NCBI RefSeq assembly: GCF_030269685.1
Contig: NZ_BSTT01000001.1
Span: 248,001 to 312,000 of the forward strand
DNA from: Actinomycetospora sp. NBRC 106378
GTDB lineage: Bacteria; Actinomycetota; Actinomycetes; Mycobacteriales; Pseudonocardiaceae
Reading direction: 5' to 3'
Length of the DNA stretch: 64,000 bases
Shown: positions 29,881 to 37,743 of the stretch, in pieces
Numbering within the stretch: the first letter of the stretch is position 1
How the letters are laid out: each line of letters begins with the position of its first letter
Made by a program: the position numbers and the translations under genes
The notes under the pieces: generated by a model
What the model saw: the letters and a program-made list of their open reading frames with translations, nothing else
The model's database searches: none
What the model was told of the DNA's origin: nothing

Positions 29881-30234
29881 TCAGAGGCCCAGCAGGTCCG
29901 TGACGATGTTGGAGCTCGTGTTCGAGGTCCGCGTGTCGGTCCGCGTGGTGTCGTCGCCGTTGCGGATCGCGCTCGCGCCCGTGGCGGCGTTGTTGCCGCT
30001 GAGGATCTTGTTGCCGTTCAGGATGTCGCAGACGTTGCTGCCGGACAGGTCCTGGTCCCCACCGGTGGTGTCGCCCAGGGTGCGGTCGGCGCCGTTCGAG
30101 TTCTTCGCCGCGAGGGTGTTGGAGCAACCCTTGCCCGCGTCGTGGTGCTCGTTGGCCATGGCGACACCGGCGGTGGAGGCGAGCCCGGCGCCCAGGATGA
30201 CGGTGGCGACGGCGGCCTTGCGGAACATCTGCAT
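29881..30234 (-). CDS. small secreted protein of the tandem family, member 6
   Basis: 117 residues. Signal peptide MQMFRKAAVATVILGAGLAS...AMA, then NEHHDAGKGCSN, the block DRTLGDTTGGDQDLSGSNVC, DILNGNKILSGNNAATGASA and a Thr-rich tail ending IVTDLLGL. Cysteines are 31 apart. GGGGGA sits 7 bases before the ATG, and the 35-base shared motif lies 96 bases upstream. A perfect long terminator follows, so this is a single-gene transcript. Confidence 0.86.
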   Translation of the reverse strand: MQMFRKAAVATVILGAGLASTAGVAMANEHHDAGKGCSNTLAAKNSNGADRTLGDTTGGDQDLSGSNVCDILNGNKILSGNNAATGASAIRNGDDTTRTDTRTSNTSSNIVTDLLGL

Positions 30235-30330
30235 GTCAGATTCCCCCGAATCTAGGACTTCTGTGTCCGGCGGGAATCCGTGCTCCGCGCCGGTCGGTCA
30301 CAGTCCGCTCAACGCGAGGAGACGAAGCAA

Positions 30331-30365
30331 GGTCACGGCTCCGTCACGACGTTCCCCCGTTCGTG
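30331..30365 (-). promoter_or_regulatory. shared 35-base upstream motif (member 6)
   Basis: Plus-strand GGTCACGG ... CGTTCGTG, 32/35 identical to the member 3 site at equal distance from the start codon. Confidence 0.6.
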
Positions 30366-30530
30366 GCGATACATTGCTCTGACCTGCGGCGATGTACCGA
30401 GGATGTGCCTCGTCGACCGAGAGGTGATGGTGGCCGCGATGACAGTGCGTCACCCTTCCGGGATCTTCAGGTGAATCCGCCGGCAGCCGGGTGCCGCGCC
30501 GTCAGGCCGGGTTCGCACCCCGCCTCCGCC

Positions 30531-30589
30531 GCGAGAGTCACGTCAGGCAGCCTTCGACGCCCCTCCGGCCTGCCTGGCGTGACCCTCGC
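30531..30589. repeat. dispersed palindrome, family 3, copy A
   Basis: Arms GCGAGAGTCACGTCAGGCA (30531-30549) and TGCCTGGCGTGACCCTCGC (30571-30589), a near-perfect inverted repeat. A related element lies at 48855-48912. Confidence 0.7.
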
Positions 30590-30610
30590 ACGCCGTCGGG
30601 GCCCGGGAAC

Positions 30611-30658
30611 GACGAAACGGCCGACCCGGAGCGGGGAGCTCCGGACCGGCCGTCGTCG
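30611..30658 (-). terminator. terminator stem after member 7
   Basis: Arms containing ACGGCCG/CGGCCGT and an inner CGGAGC/GCTCCG stem, 13 bases beyond the member 7 stop. Confidence 0.6.
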
Positions 30659-30670
30659 TGCGTGGGGCGC

Positions 30671-31141
30671 CTACGACTGGATCGGCTGCACCGTGGAGGT
30701 CGACGGCGTGGCCGCCGGGGTCGCCTGCGCGGAGGCGGCGGGGGCGGCGGGCGCGGCCTGGGTGGCCGGCGCGGCCGAGGCGGACTCCGGGACCGCGGAA
30801 GCCTCCGTCGGGGCACTGGTGCCGCCCAGGAGACCGCCGACGGAGAGCGTGTTGTTGCTCCCGTTGCCGTTGCCGTTGCCGTTCAGCACGTTGCAGACGT
30901 TCGAGCTGATCGGCGCGTCGAGGACGCTGGCGACGGCGAGCGCGCCCTCGGCGTTCTTGCTGCCGGAGCCCGCGCCGCTGAGGCAGCTGTTGTCGACGTC
31001 GGTGCCGTGGTGGTGGCTCGAGTGGCCGGAGTGGTGGTGCCCTCCGGAGGGAGCGTCACCGGCGAAGGCGGCACCGGCGGAGGTGACGAGGCCGGCGCCG
31101 ATGATGGCGGACGTCAGCACGGTCTTGCGGAACATGGACAC
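30671..31141 (-). CDS. small secreted protein of the tandem family, member 7 (subgroup B)
   Basis: 156 residues, the longest member. GTG 31141 (VSMFRK) is chosen by alignment and an AGGAG site 7 bases upstream. After the signal peptide comes a His-rich segment SGGHHHSGHSSHHHGTD, then DNSCLSGAGSGSKNAEG and DAPISSNVCNVLNGNGNGNG. A long Ala/Pro/Thr-rich tail (about 60 residues, PAAPAASAQATPAATPS) follows, like a wall-spanning linker, but no sortase signal is present. The cysteines are 29 residues apart and the central LGDTTGGDQ block is replaced by SGSKNAEG...DAPISSN, which defines subgroup B with member 8. Confidence 0.84.
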   Translation of the reverse strand: MSMFRKTVLTSAIIGAGLVTSAGAAFAGDAPSGGHHHSGHSSHHHGTDVDNSCLSGAGSGSKNAEGALAVASVLDAPISSNVCNVLNGNGNGNGSNNTLSVGGLLGGTSAPTEASAVPESASAAPATQAAPAAPAASAQATPAATPSTSTVQPIQS

Positions 31142-31256
31142 GCTGATACTCCTGCTCGCGAGGAACCGGCGGTGGGGGACCCGCCGCGGGCCAGAGCACG
31201 AGGCGTCTCCGGCCCGCGATGACGATTCGTTGTGCCCAGACACGGCCTAGGCAGGA

Positions 31257-31279
31257 CCCGGCGCTCGGGGGGCGCCGGG
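31257..31279 (-). terminator. terminator stem after member 8
   Basis: CCCGGCGC-TCGGGGG-GCGCCGGG hairpin 22 bases past the member 8 stop. Confidence 0.6.
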
Positions 31280-31300
31280 CGGTCGTCAGGAGGGGTTCGC

Positions 31301-31645
31301 TCAGCCGATCGGGAGCGTCGGGAGCGAGCCGGCGTCGCCGAGCAGCGCGATGTTGTTGTTGCTCAGGTTGCCGTTGAGGTTGTTGTTCAGCACGTTGCAG
31401 ATGTTCGAGCTGATCGGGGCGTCGGCGACGGACGCGATCGAGAGCAGGCCGCCCTCGGCGTTCTTCGAGCCGCTGCCCGAGCCGCTGATGCAGCTGTCCT
31501 TGACCGAGGACGAGCTGTGCGAGTCGTGCGACTTGTGGCCGTGGCTGTCGTGGCTGCAGTCCGTCGCGAAGGCCGAGCCGGCCGTGGACGCGAGGCCCGC
31601 GCCGATGATGGCGGTGGTCAGGACGGTCTTGCGGAACGTGGACAC
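31301..31645 (-). CDS. small secreted protein of the tandem family, member 8 (subgroup B)
   Basis: 114 residues. GTG 31645 (STFRKT) follows GGGGAG. The signal peptide ends at about SAFA; the mature part starts TDCSHDSHGHKSHDSHSSSS, which adds a third cysteine amid six histidine/aspartate pairs (possible metal ligands). Then come DSCISGSGSGSKNAEGG, DAPISSNICNVLNNNLNGNL and SNNNIALLGDAG. The two family cysteines are 30 apart. The Asn/Gly repeat is denser than in the main group. The long Ala/Pro tail of member 7 is absent. Confidence 0.84.
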   Translation of the reverse strand: MSTFRKTVLTTAIIGAGLASTAGSAFATDCSHDSHGHKSHDSHSSSSVKDSCISGSGSGSKNAEGGLLSIASVADAPISSNICNVLNNNLNGNLSNNNIALLGDAGSLPTLPIG

Positions 31646-31992
31646 GCTGGTCTCTCCCCTGGTCGTCTGACACGTACGCGGTCCGACGGACGCGCACCGT
31701 GCGTCGCGGCGCGGTCACGCGTCACGACTCGGGGACTTCAACGCCTCGATCGAGTGAAGGTCACGGCCAGATGACGAGAGGAGTGACGAGGCAGTCCACG
31801 ATCGAGGCCTGAGCAGGGAATCCGCGCCACACATTCACTCGCTCAGAGCAACGACCCGGGTGCACCCACACACGACGACGGGCCGGCACCCCGTGGGACG
31901 TGAGTCCCTCGAGGTGCCGGCCCGTGGGTCGGTCGGGTCGAGCGCGGCCCGATGGGGCCGGTGACTGCCTACCCGCAGTCGAGGTGCCCGGA
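31646..31992. other. 347-base gap between members 8 and 9
   Basis: It holds the presumed member 8 promoter, including a degenerate form of the shared motif around 31720-31754 (GTCACG, CTCGGGG, ACTTCA, TCGAG in order), and the member 9 terminator (31878-31925). No gene seen. Confidence 0.55.
31878..31925 (-). terminator. terminator stem after member 9
   Basis: ACGGGCCGGCACC ... GGTGCCGGCCCGT, perfect 13-base arms. Confidence 0.7.
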
Positions 31993-32403
31993 CTACGTCG
32001 CCGGGACGCCGGTGGTGGTCTGGGTGTTCGAGGTGTCGGCGCTGGTGCGGGTCAGCGTGCTGGTGAGGGTGTCACCGTTCACGATGCTCGACCCGAGCGT
32101 CGAGACGTTGTTGTTCGACAGGATCTCGTTGCCGGTGAGGATGTGGCACAGGTTGGAGGCCGACAGGTCCTGGTCGCCACCGGTGGTGTCGCCCAGGGAG
32201 TCGCCCGAGCCGTTCTTGGCGTCGGCGCCCACCGTGTTGCTGCAGCCGCCACCCGAGGACGGGTCGCTCCAGTTGCTGCTGTGGCCGCCGTGGTGGTGCC
32301 CACCGTCGCCCGGGTCGTCTCCGGCGAAGGCCGCACCCGTCATGGAGCCGAGGCCGGCACCGATGATCGCCGTGGCCAGCACCGTCTTGCGGAACATCGA
32401 CAC
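31993..32403 (-). CDS. small secreted protein of the tandem family, member 9
   Basis: 136 residues. GTG 32403 (VSMFRKTVLATAIIGAGLGS) is preferred over ATG 32409 because GGGGGA lies 6 bases before it and only 0-1 base before the ATG. The mature part starts GDDPGDGGHHHGGHSSNWSD, then GGGCSN, DSLGDTTGGDQDLSASNLC and HILTGNEILSNNNVSTLGSS, ending in a Thr/Ser-rich tail. It has the main-group core (cysteines 31 apart) but a His-rich front like subgroup B, so it bridges the two. It is the first gene of the array in transcription direction. Confidence 0.85.
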   Translation of the reverse strand: MSMFRKTVLATAIIGAGLGSMTGAAFAGDDPGDGGHHHGGHSSNWSDPSSGGGCSNTVGADAKNGSGDSLGDTTGGDQDLSASNLCHILTGNEILSNNNVSTLGSSIVNGDTLTSTLTRTSADTSNTQTTTGVPAT

Positions 32404-32495
32404 GTTCATTCCCCCATGGAATTCGAGGTGTCCACGGGCCCCTCGGTCGAGGGTCCGCGCCATCACAGAGCGACCAACGCGGGGAACGGAAGACG

Positions 32496-32530
32496 GGTCA
32501 CGGGCCTCGGGGTTACTTCATTCGTTCGAG
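32496..32530 (-). promoter_or_regulatory. degenerate shared upstream motif (member 9)
   Basis: Plus-strand GGTCACGG and CGTTCG at the same 35-base span as at members 3 and 6, 92 bases before the start. The middle is diverged. Confidence 0.45.
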
Positions 32531-32570
32531 GGTTCCTCGCTGCACGGGCTCAAGAACTGGTCCGATCGCA

Positions 32571-33500
32571 CTAACGAGCGACCTGACGGACCAGCTCCAC
32601 CACGACCGACCCGAGTTCGCTACCGGCGTCCTCCTGGAGGAAGTGGCCGGCCCCGCGGAGCACCGGGTGGTCCAGGCCCGCCGCGCCCGGCACGTGGGCC
32701 CGCAGCGCGGGGGCCATGGGTCCGGTGATCGGGTCACCGTCGGAGAAGGCCACGAGGAAGGGCCGGGTGAACCGCCCGAGGGCCTCCCATGCCGTGCGGT
32801 TGGCGGCGGTCTCCGGGTCGTCGGGTCGGGTCGGCACGAGCAGCGGCATGGCGCGGGGCCCGGCGGTGGAGGAGTCGTCGGGGAACGGCGCGTCGTAGGC
32901 AGCGCGCTCCGCCGGGCCCAGCCCGCGCGCGCAGCCCGACGCGACGAAGCGGCCGACGTCGAGGACGTCGGCCTTCTCCATCGCGTGCCGGAAGCGCCAC
33001 CACGGCTCCGGCATGTCGTGGTCCCCGGTCGGCAGGCCGGTGTTGGCGGCCACGACCGCCCGGAACCGGTCGGGGGCCTCCGCCACCAGCCGCAGACCGA
33101 TCAGCCCGCCCCAGTCCTGCCCGACCAGCACGAGGTCGTCGAGGCCGAGCGCGTCGAACACGGCCTCCCGCACCCACGCCACATGCCGCGCGTACGTGTG
33201 GTCGGTGACCGCCGCGGGCTTGTCGGAACGGCCGAACCCCACGAGGTCCACCGCGACGGCGGGGACGTCCGCGGCGCCGAGGGTGTCCAGCACCGACCGG
33301 TAGAGGTAGGACCACGTGGGCTCGCCGTGCAGCAGGAGCACCGTGGGGCCGGGGCCCTCGGGCCCGACCCGGTAGGTGGCGACACGAATCCGCCCCGACC
33401 CGTCGGGATCGGCGACCTCGACGTAGCGGGGGGCGAGGTCGAACCCCACGAGATCGGTGAAACGGTCGTCCGGCGTCCGCAGCAGGTCCACCGTCCGCAC
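32571..33500 (-). CDS. haloalkane dehalogenase-like alpha/beta hydrolase
   Basis: 309 residues. The oxyanion motif LLLHGEPTWSYLYR (H-G-E/N-P-T-W-S) and nucleophile elbow LVGQDWGGLIGL (Asp in QDWGG) are those of haloalkane dehalogenases; the distal catalytic residues lie in VAFSDGDPITGP and GAGHFLQEDAGSEL. These enzymes convert haloalkanes to alcohols plus halide, though many relatives act on other substrates. The GTG at 33500 is the last in-frame start before the conserved N-terminus; no ribosome site is visible and a leaderless start (CACTCT six bases upstream) is possible. It is divergent from the next gene. Confidence 0.85.
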   Translation of the reverse strand: MRTVDLLRTPDDRFTDLVGFDLAPRYVEVADPDGSGRIRVATYRVGPEGPGPTVLLLHGEPTWSYLYRSVLDTLGAADVPAVAVDLVGFGRSDKPAAVTDHTYARHVAWVREAVFDALGLDDLVLVGQDWGGLIGLRLVAEAPDRFRAVVAANTGLPTGDHDMPEPWWRFRHAMEKADVLDVGRFVASGCARGLGPAERAAYDAPFPDDSSTAGPRAMPLLVPTRPDDPETAANRTAWEALGRFTRPFLVAFSDGDPITGPMAPALRAHVPGAAGLDHPVLRGAGHFLQEDAGSELGSVVVELVRQVAR

Positions 33501-33615
33501 CCTGACAGAGTGCCCCGACCCAGGGAACCCGACGGCCCCGAACGGCCTGGTCACGCCCGGGCCCCTAGGGTGGCCGCCGCACGTGATCACCCCGCAGCAG
33601 AGCCGGAGGCCGACC

Positions 33616-34995
33616 GTGGCCCAGGACATCGTCCCCATCACCCTCGCGCTGACGGGCGGGGATCTGGTCACCCTCTGGGCGCCGCGCTGGCGGGAGGACG
33701 GCGAGGAGTGGGAGGCGTTCCTCGGCGACGACGACCACGTCTTCGCCTTCGCCGACGCCGCCGACCTCGCCGCGTGGATCCGCACCAGCGACGCCGACGG
33801 CCTCGACCACGACCTCGCCGACCATCCGGCGTGGCCCGTCGTCGGCGGCCTCTCGGTCGACGAGCTGACGCCGGAGGAGATCCAGCGCTACGACGTCGTC
33901 GGGGTGCCGGAGCTCGTCGCGGAGGACCCCGACACCTGGTCGGTCGACGACCTCGCCGAGATCACCGAGATCACCCGCTCGCTGGCCGACGTCTGCGACC
34001 TCGAGGCCGTCACCGCGATCCTCGACTCCACGCCGGCCTTCGCGGCGCTGCACGGCGGCCTCCCGGCCTTCGCGACGCGCGAGGGACAGGCGCTGTGGGC
34101 CGAGCTCGCGGACGTCGTCGCCGAGCGCTGGGACGAGGTCGTGGACGCCCTGGACGCGCTCGTCACGATCCCGGAGGTCGACGTCGAGCTGGCCGCGAAG
34201 CTGCGCGCCACCGCCACGCCGGCACCGGCCCCCGCGGACGACGACGAGAACGACGGGGCCGCCGACTCCGGCAGCGCCGGGGACGCCGAGAACCATCCGG
34301 CCGACCCCGAGGCCGTCGTCGCCGACCCGCAGGACTCCGCGGTCGACGGCCCGCTCGCCGACGCCCCCGAGGAGCTGCGTACCGACACGGCGGGCGAGTC
34401 GGTGCGCAGCGACCTCGTCGACGAGGCCGAGGAGCCCGAGCCGGGCTTCTGGGAGGAGATCGGGATCGACCCGATCTCGATCCTCTCCGCCGAGGGCGAG
34501 GTGTTCACCCTGCGCTGCTTCCTCGACGACGAGCCGGTCTTCCTCGGGCGGGGCGGGCGCATCGACGTGTTCACGAGCAGCCGCGCGTTGCGGTCGTGGA
34601 TCGCGGGCGAGGGCGCCGAGGGCCACGACCTCGCGGAGGTCTCCACCTGGTCCGAGGTCATGACGGCGGCGGTGGGCGGTGACCTCGAGGTCGAGGTCGC
34701 CCCGGAGAACCGCTACGTGTTCGTCGGACTCGGCGAGGACCTCCTCGAGGGCCCGGAGGCCGTGGACCCGACCCAGCTCGAGCTCGCCGTCGAGCTGCTG
34801 CTCGACGCCGCGGACTGGGCGGGCGACACCGACACCCGGGAGTCGCTCGCGGCGTCCGAGGCGCTCGGCTGGCTGGTGTCCTTCGTGCTGCGCCCGGACC
34901 CGAACCGGCTCACGCCCTCACCGCCGTTCTCCCGCGAGGCGGCGTCGTGGCGGGCCCTGGAGGACCGACTGCTGGGGCGGCTGCGTCACCCGTGA
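33616..34995 (+). CDS. acidic conserved actinobacterial protein of unknown function
   Basis: 459 residues, very rich in Asp/Glu. It has two similar halves joined by a low-complexity acidic linker (about residues 205-300). The N-half starts ITLALTGGDLVTLWAPRWRE and has HVFAFADAADLAAWIR; the C-half has SILSAEGEVFTLRCFLDDEP and RIDVFTSSRALRSWIAG, suggesting an internal duplication of one module. No catalytic motif, signal or membrane segment. GGAGG lies 6 bases before GTG 33616. Homologues are sometimes labelled primosomal protein, a label nothing here supports. Confidence 0.7.
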   Translation: MAQDIVPITLALTGGDLVTLWAPRWREDGEEWEAFLGDDDHVFAFADAADLAAWIRTSDADGLDHDLADHPAWPVVGGLSVDELTPEEIQRYDVVGVPELVAEDPDTWSVDDLAEITEITRSLADVCDLEAVTAILDSTPAFAALHGGLPAFATREGQALWAELADVVAERWDEVVDALDALVTIPEVDVELAAKLRATATPAPAPADDDENDGAADSGSAGDAENHPADPEAVVADPQDSAVDGPLADAPEELRTDTAGESVRSDLVDEAEEPEPGFWEEIGIDPISILSAEGEVFTLRCFLDDEPVFLGRGGRIDVFTSSRALRSWIAGEGAEGHDLAEVSTWSEVMTAAVGGDLEVEVAPENRYVFVGLGEDLLEGPEAVDPTQLELAVELLLDAADWAGDTDTRESLAASEALGWLVSFVLRPDPNRLTPSPPFSREAASWRALEDRLLGRLRHP

Positions 34996-35067
34996 CCCGA
35001 GTGGCGCACGGGGCGACGCCGCCCTCCTGCTGGTAGGGGCGCGTCCGAACGGGTCACGCGTCCTCGT

Positions 35068-35073
35068 TAGCCT
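35068..35073 (+). promoter_or_regulatory. -10 box TAGCCT of the coiled-coil gene (leaderless)
   Basis: TAGCCT-CCCTGGCG-ATG with no ribosome-binding site between. Confidence 0.5.
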
Positions 35074-35081
35074 CCCTGGCG

Positions 35082-36356
35082 ATGACCGATGTCGAGATCG
35101 ACCGTGCGTCGTCGGCAGAGTTGGCCGTCCCCGGAGGAGTGGGCCCTGTGATCGACACCAACCAGACCATGTCCTTCGATCGGATGCGCAGCATGCTCGT
35201 CCGGGCCGCCGAGGTCAGGGACTCCGAGCAGCAGCAGATCTTCGACTCGCTCGACGAGATCCACGGCCGGCTCGCGGCGCTCGACGCGCTCGGCGCCGTC
35301 CGGAAGCGGCTCGCCGAGGTGCCCGACCGCACCGAGATGAGCGTGCTCGCCGAGCGCCTCGACGAGACCGTCGCGAAGCTCGACGCGCAGGAGTCGGCGA
35401 TCTCGTCGCTGGCGCGCCTCGTCGAGGGCGTCGTGGACCGGGTCGCCGACAAGCTCGCGGCGCCGTTCGCCCAGCTCGACGGGCGCCTCGACGGCGTCAC
35501 GGGCCGCTTCGAGGGCGTCGCCGGCCGCATGGACGGTCTCGAGGACCGCATCGGGGGGCTGCACAAGCGCCTCGACGACCTCGACAACCGCCTCGACCGG
35601 CACGAGATGCGCCTCGACGGGATGCCCGCGGCCGTCACCGGTCCGGTGCGTGAGCGCCTCGAGGGTGTGGAGTCGTCGCTGCGCGGCCAGGTCGAGGAGA
35701 CCTCCCGGGCGCTCGCCGAGACCTCGCGGGCCCTCTCCGAGGAGCTCGCCGCGACCCGCGACGCCGCCCGCACCGACGCCGAGACCTCCCGCAGCGAGGC
35801 CGGCTCCACGGCGCGCGAGCTGACCGGGCGGCTCGAGGAGCTCGCCGGGCGCCTCGACGGCCTGGGGGGCCGCGTCGAAGGCGTGGAGCAGTCGCTGGTC
35901 GGCCGCGTCGAGGGCGTCGAGCAGTCCGTCGCCTCCCGCATCGACGGGGTCGAGGGCACCCTCGCCCGCACCACGGACGGCCTCGAGAAGTCGCTGTCCG
36001 GGCTCGGCGCCCGCGTCGACGGCGTCGAGACCAACCTCCGCGACCGCGTGTCCTCGCTCGCCTCCTCGCTCGAGGCGTCGCTGGACAAGCTCGACGGGAC
36101 CCTCGTGAACCGGCCCGACCACGAGGCCGTCGTCGCGCTGGTCAACCGCTCCAACGAGGAGTCCGAGCTGCGCCAGGCGGGGCAGCTCGACGAGGCGCTC
36201 TCGACCTTCGCCGAGATCATCCTCGGCTCGGGCGGCCAGCAGCAGGGCCCGGCCCCGCGCCCCGCCGCCCGTCGCGGGGCCCGCAAGCCCGCGCTCACCT
36301 CCGGCCGCGAGATCAGCCTCAACGGCGACCACGCCCCCGAGGACGACGAGGGCTGA
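35082..36356 (+). CDS. coiled-coil protein with repeated RLDGVE-type heptads
   Basis: 424 residues, almost wholly coiled coil. Repeats such as LDGRLDGVTGRFEGVAGRMD and GRVEGVEQSLVGRVEGVEQS recur through residues 60-340. A basic, Pro/Arg-rich segment (PAPRPAARRGARKPALTS) precedes an acidic end. No membrane segment or enzyme motif. Such proteins may act as scaffolds or cytoskeletal elements; function is unknown. TAGCCT (35068-35073) sits 8 bases before the ATG, suggesting a leaderless mRNA. A perfect terminator follows. Confidence 0.75.
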   Translation: MTDVEIDRASSAELAVPGGVGPVIDTNQTMSFDRMRSMLVRAAEVRDSEQQQIFDSLDEIHGRLAALDALGAVRKRLAEVPDRTEMSVLAERLDETVAKLDAQESAISSLARLVEGVVDRVADKLAAPFAQLDGRLDGVTGRFEGVAGRMDGLEDRIGGLHKRLDDLDNRLDRHEMRLDGMPAAVTGPVRERLEGVESSLRGQVEETSRALAETSRALSEELAATRDAARTDAETSRSEAGSTARELTGRLEELAGRLDGLGGRVEGVEQSLVGRVEGVEQSVASRIDGVEGTLARTTDGLEKSLSGLGARVDGVETNLRDRVSSLASSLEASLDKLDGTLVNRPDHEAVVALVNRSNEESELRQAGQLDEALSTFAEIILGSGGQQQGPAPRPAARRGARKPALTSGREISLNGDHAPEDDEG

Positions 36357-36374
36357 TCCCGCCCGACGTCCCGA

Positions 36375-36410
36375 CCGAAGGGCACCTCCCGTCCGGGAGG
36401 TGCCCTTCGG
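36375..36410. terminator. rho-independent-type hairpin after the coiled-coil gene
   Basis: CCGAAGGGCACCTCCC-GTCC-GGGAGGTGCCCTTCGG, perfect 16-base arms with a 4-base loop. Confidence 0.85.
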
Positions 36411-36449
36411 TGTTCCCGACGGCGGGTCGCGGGCTAACCTCGGCAGCCG

Positions 36450-37643
36450 ATGCACCGCCGTCTCGTGCTCGTCCTGGTCGTCGCCGCGCTCGCCCTCGTC
36501 GGGGCCGCACCCGCGGCGTCCGCCTCCCCCACCCAGGCCGCCTGCCCGCAGGTGGACCGTCCCGCGCCGCCGGTGGACGCCTCCGAGGCGCCGCGGCCGG
36601 GCGAGTCCGATCCCGCCCCGCTCCCGGTGCCGACCTCACCCGTGGGTGGTGCGCCGATGGGTACCTGCGGCGTCGTCGCCCCGACGGGCGCGGCGGCCCC
36701 GCCCGAGGTGGGCGCGCAGTCCTACGTCGTCGCCGACCTCGACACCGGCGCCGTCCTGGCGGCGAAGGTCCCGCACGCCCGGCTGCGGCCCGCCTCCCTG
36801 CTCAAGACCCTCACCGGCCTGCTCGTCGCCCGGCAGGTGCCGATGGACCAGGTCCTCATCGGTACGCAGGACGACGCGAACCAGGAGGGCACCCGGGTCG
36901 GGATCGGGCCGGGCGGGCAGTACACGGTGCGGCAGCTCTTCGACGCCATGCTCATGGCCTCGGGCAACGACGCCGCGCACGCGCTCGCCGTCCGCCTCAC
37001 CGGCTCGGTGCCCGCGACCGTGGACCTCATGAACCGGACCGCGGCGCAGCTCGGGGCCACGGACACCCGGGCTGCCACGCCCTCCGGCCTCGACGGTCCC
37101 GGCCAGAGCTCGAGCGCCTACGACCTCGCCAGCATCTTCCGGCTCGGCATGCAGGAGCCGGTCTTCGCACAGGCGGTCGGCACTCGCCAGATCCAGTTCC
37201 CCGGATTCGGGCCGACCCCGCCGTTCGCGGTCGACAACGACAACAAGATCTTCCGCTACCCCGGTGCGCTCGGCGGCAAGACCGGGTTCACCGACGACGC
37301 CCGCCACACCTACATCGGCGCGCAGGACCGGGGCGGTCGCCGCCTCGTCGTCGTGCTCATGCACGGCGAGCAGCGGCCGGTGCCGATGGTCGAGCAGGGG
37401 CTCGCCCTCCTCGACTACGGCTACGGGCTGCCCCGCGACGCCTCGGTCGGCCGCCTGACCGAACGTGCCCCCGGCGTTCCCGACGACGGGTCCACGGTCA
37501 CCACCGCGTCCCCGGCGGCGTCGACGAACACCCCGGACTCCCCCTCGACGGGCGGGACCGGCTGGGGCACGTGGCTCGCGCTCGGCGGGGTGATCGTGCT
37601 CGGCCTGGTCGTGCTGGTCGCGCGGCTCCGCCGCCGGGCGTAG
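36450..37643 (+). CDS. D-alanyl-D-alanine carboxypeptidase (S11, DacB-like)
   Basis: 397 residues. A signal peptide (MHRRLVLVLVVAALALVGAA) leads to the penicillin-binding transpeptidase fold with the three active-site motifs S-L-L-K (RPASLLKTLTG), S-G-N (MASGNDAAHAL) and K-T-G (GGKTGFTDDA). A Pro/Thr-rich linker and a C-terminal membrane helix (LALGGVIVLGLVVLVA) end in RLRRRA, so it is a type I-anchored exported enzyme that trims the terminal D-Ala of peptidoglycan stem peptides. TAACCT (36435-36440) lies 9 bases before the ATG, so the mRNA may be leaderless. Confidence 0.93.
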   Translation: MHRRLVLVLVVAALALVGAAPAASASPTQAACPQVDRPAPPVDASEAPRPGESDPAPLPVPTSPVGGAPMGTCGVVAPTGAAAPPEVGAQSYVVADLDTGAVLAAKVPHARLRPASLLKTLTGLLVARQVPMDQVLIGTQDDANQEGTRVGIGPGGQYTVRQLFDAMLMASGNDAAHALAVRLTGSVPATVDLMNRTAAQLGATDTRAATPSGLDGPGQSSSAYDLASIFRLGMQEPVFAQAVGTRQIQFPGFGPTPPFAVDNDNKIFRYPGALGGKTGFTDDARHTYIGAQDRGGRRLVVVLMHGEQRPVPMVEQGLALLDYGYGLPRDASVGRLTERAPGVPDDGSTVTTASPAASTNTPDSPSTGGTGWGTWLALGGVIVLGLVVLVARLRRRA

Positions 37644-37674
37644 CCCCTGCGGCCGTCTGCCACGGCCCCACCAC

Positions 37675-37725
37675 GAACGAACGGCACTCTCGCAGCATCT
37701 ATGTGCGCGAAAATGCCGCTCGTTC
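37675..37725. repeat. dispersed palindrome, family 1, copy B
   Basis: Inverted repeat with the same core as the 11679-11737 element in opposite orientation (CTCGCAGCATCTATGTGCGC), flanked by GAACGAACGGC and GCCGCTCGTTC. It lies between convergent genes. Confidence 0.75.
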
Positions 37726-37743
37726 ACCAGGGACCGGGACGGA

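Larger units (their letters stand above)
30235..30670. other. 436-base gap between members 6 and 7
   Basis: It contains the member 6 leader and upstream motif (30331-30365), a copy of palindrome family 3 (30531-30589) and the member 7 terminator (30611-30658). Between 30366 and 30530 I see no gene or repeat. Confidence 0.6.

Noticed and set aside
27210-32403. Calling the nine secreted proteins chaplins or rodlins
   Set aside because: Size, signal peptide and paired cysteines are similar, but the chaplin hydrophobic core and the rodlin signature are absent.
27210-32403. CRISPR array or tandem DNA repeat
   Set aside because: The similarity is between whole genes with gaps and diverged intergenic regions, not regular repeat-spacer units.
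33616-34995. Primosomal protein label for the acidic protein
   Set aside because: No helicase, DnaA-like or DNA-binding motif is visible; the label seems inherited from databases.
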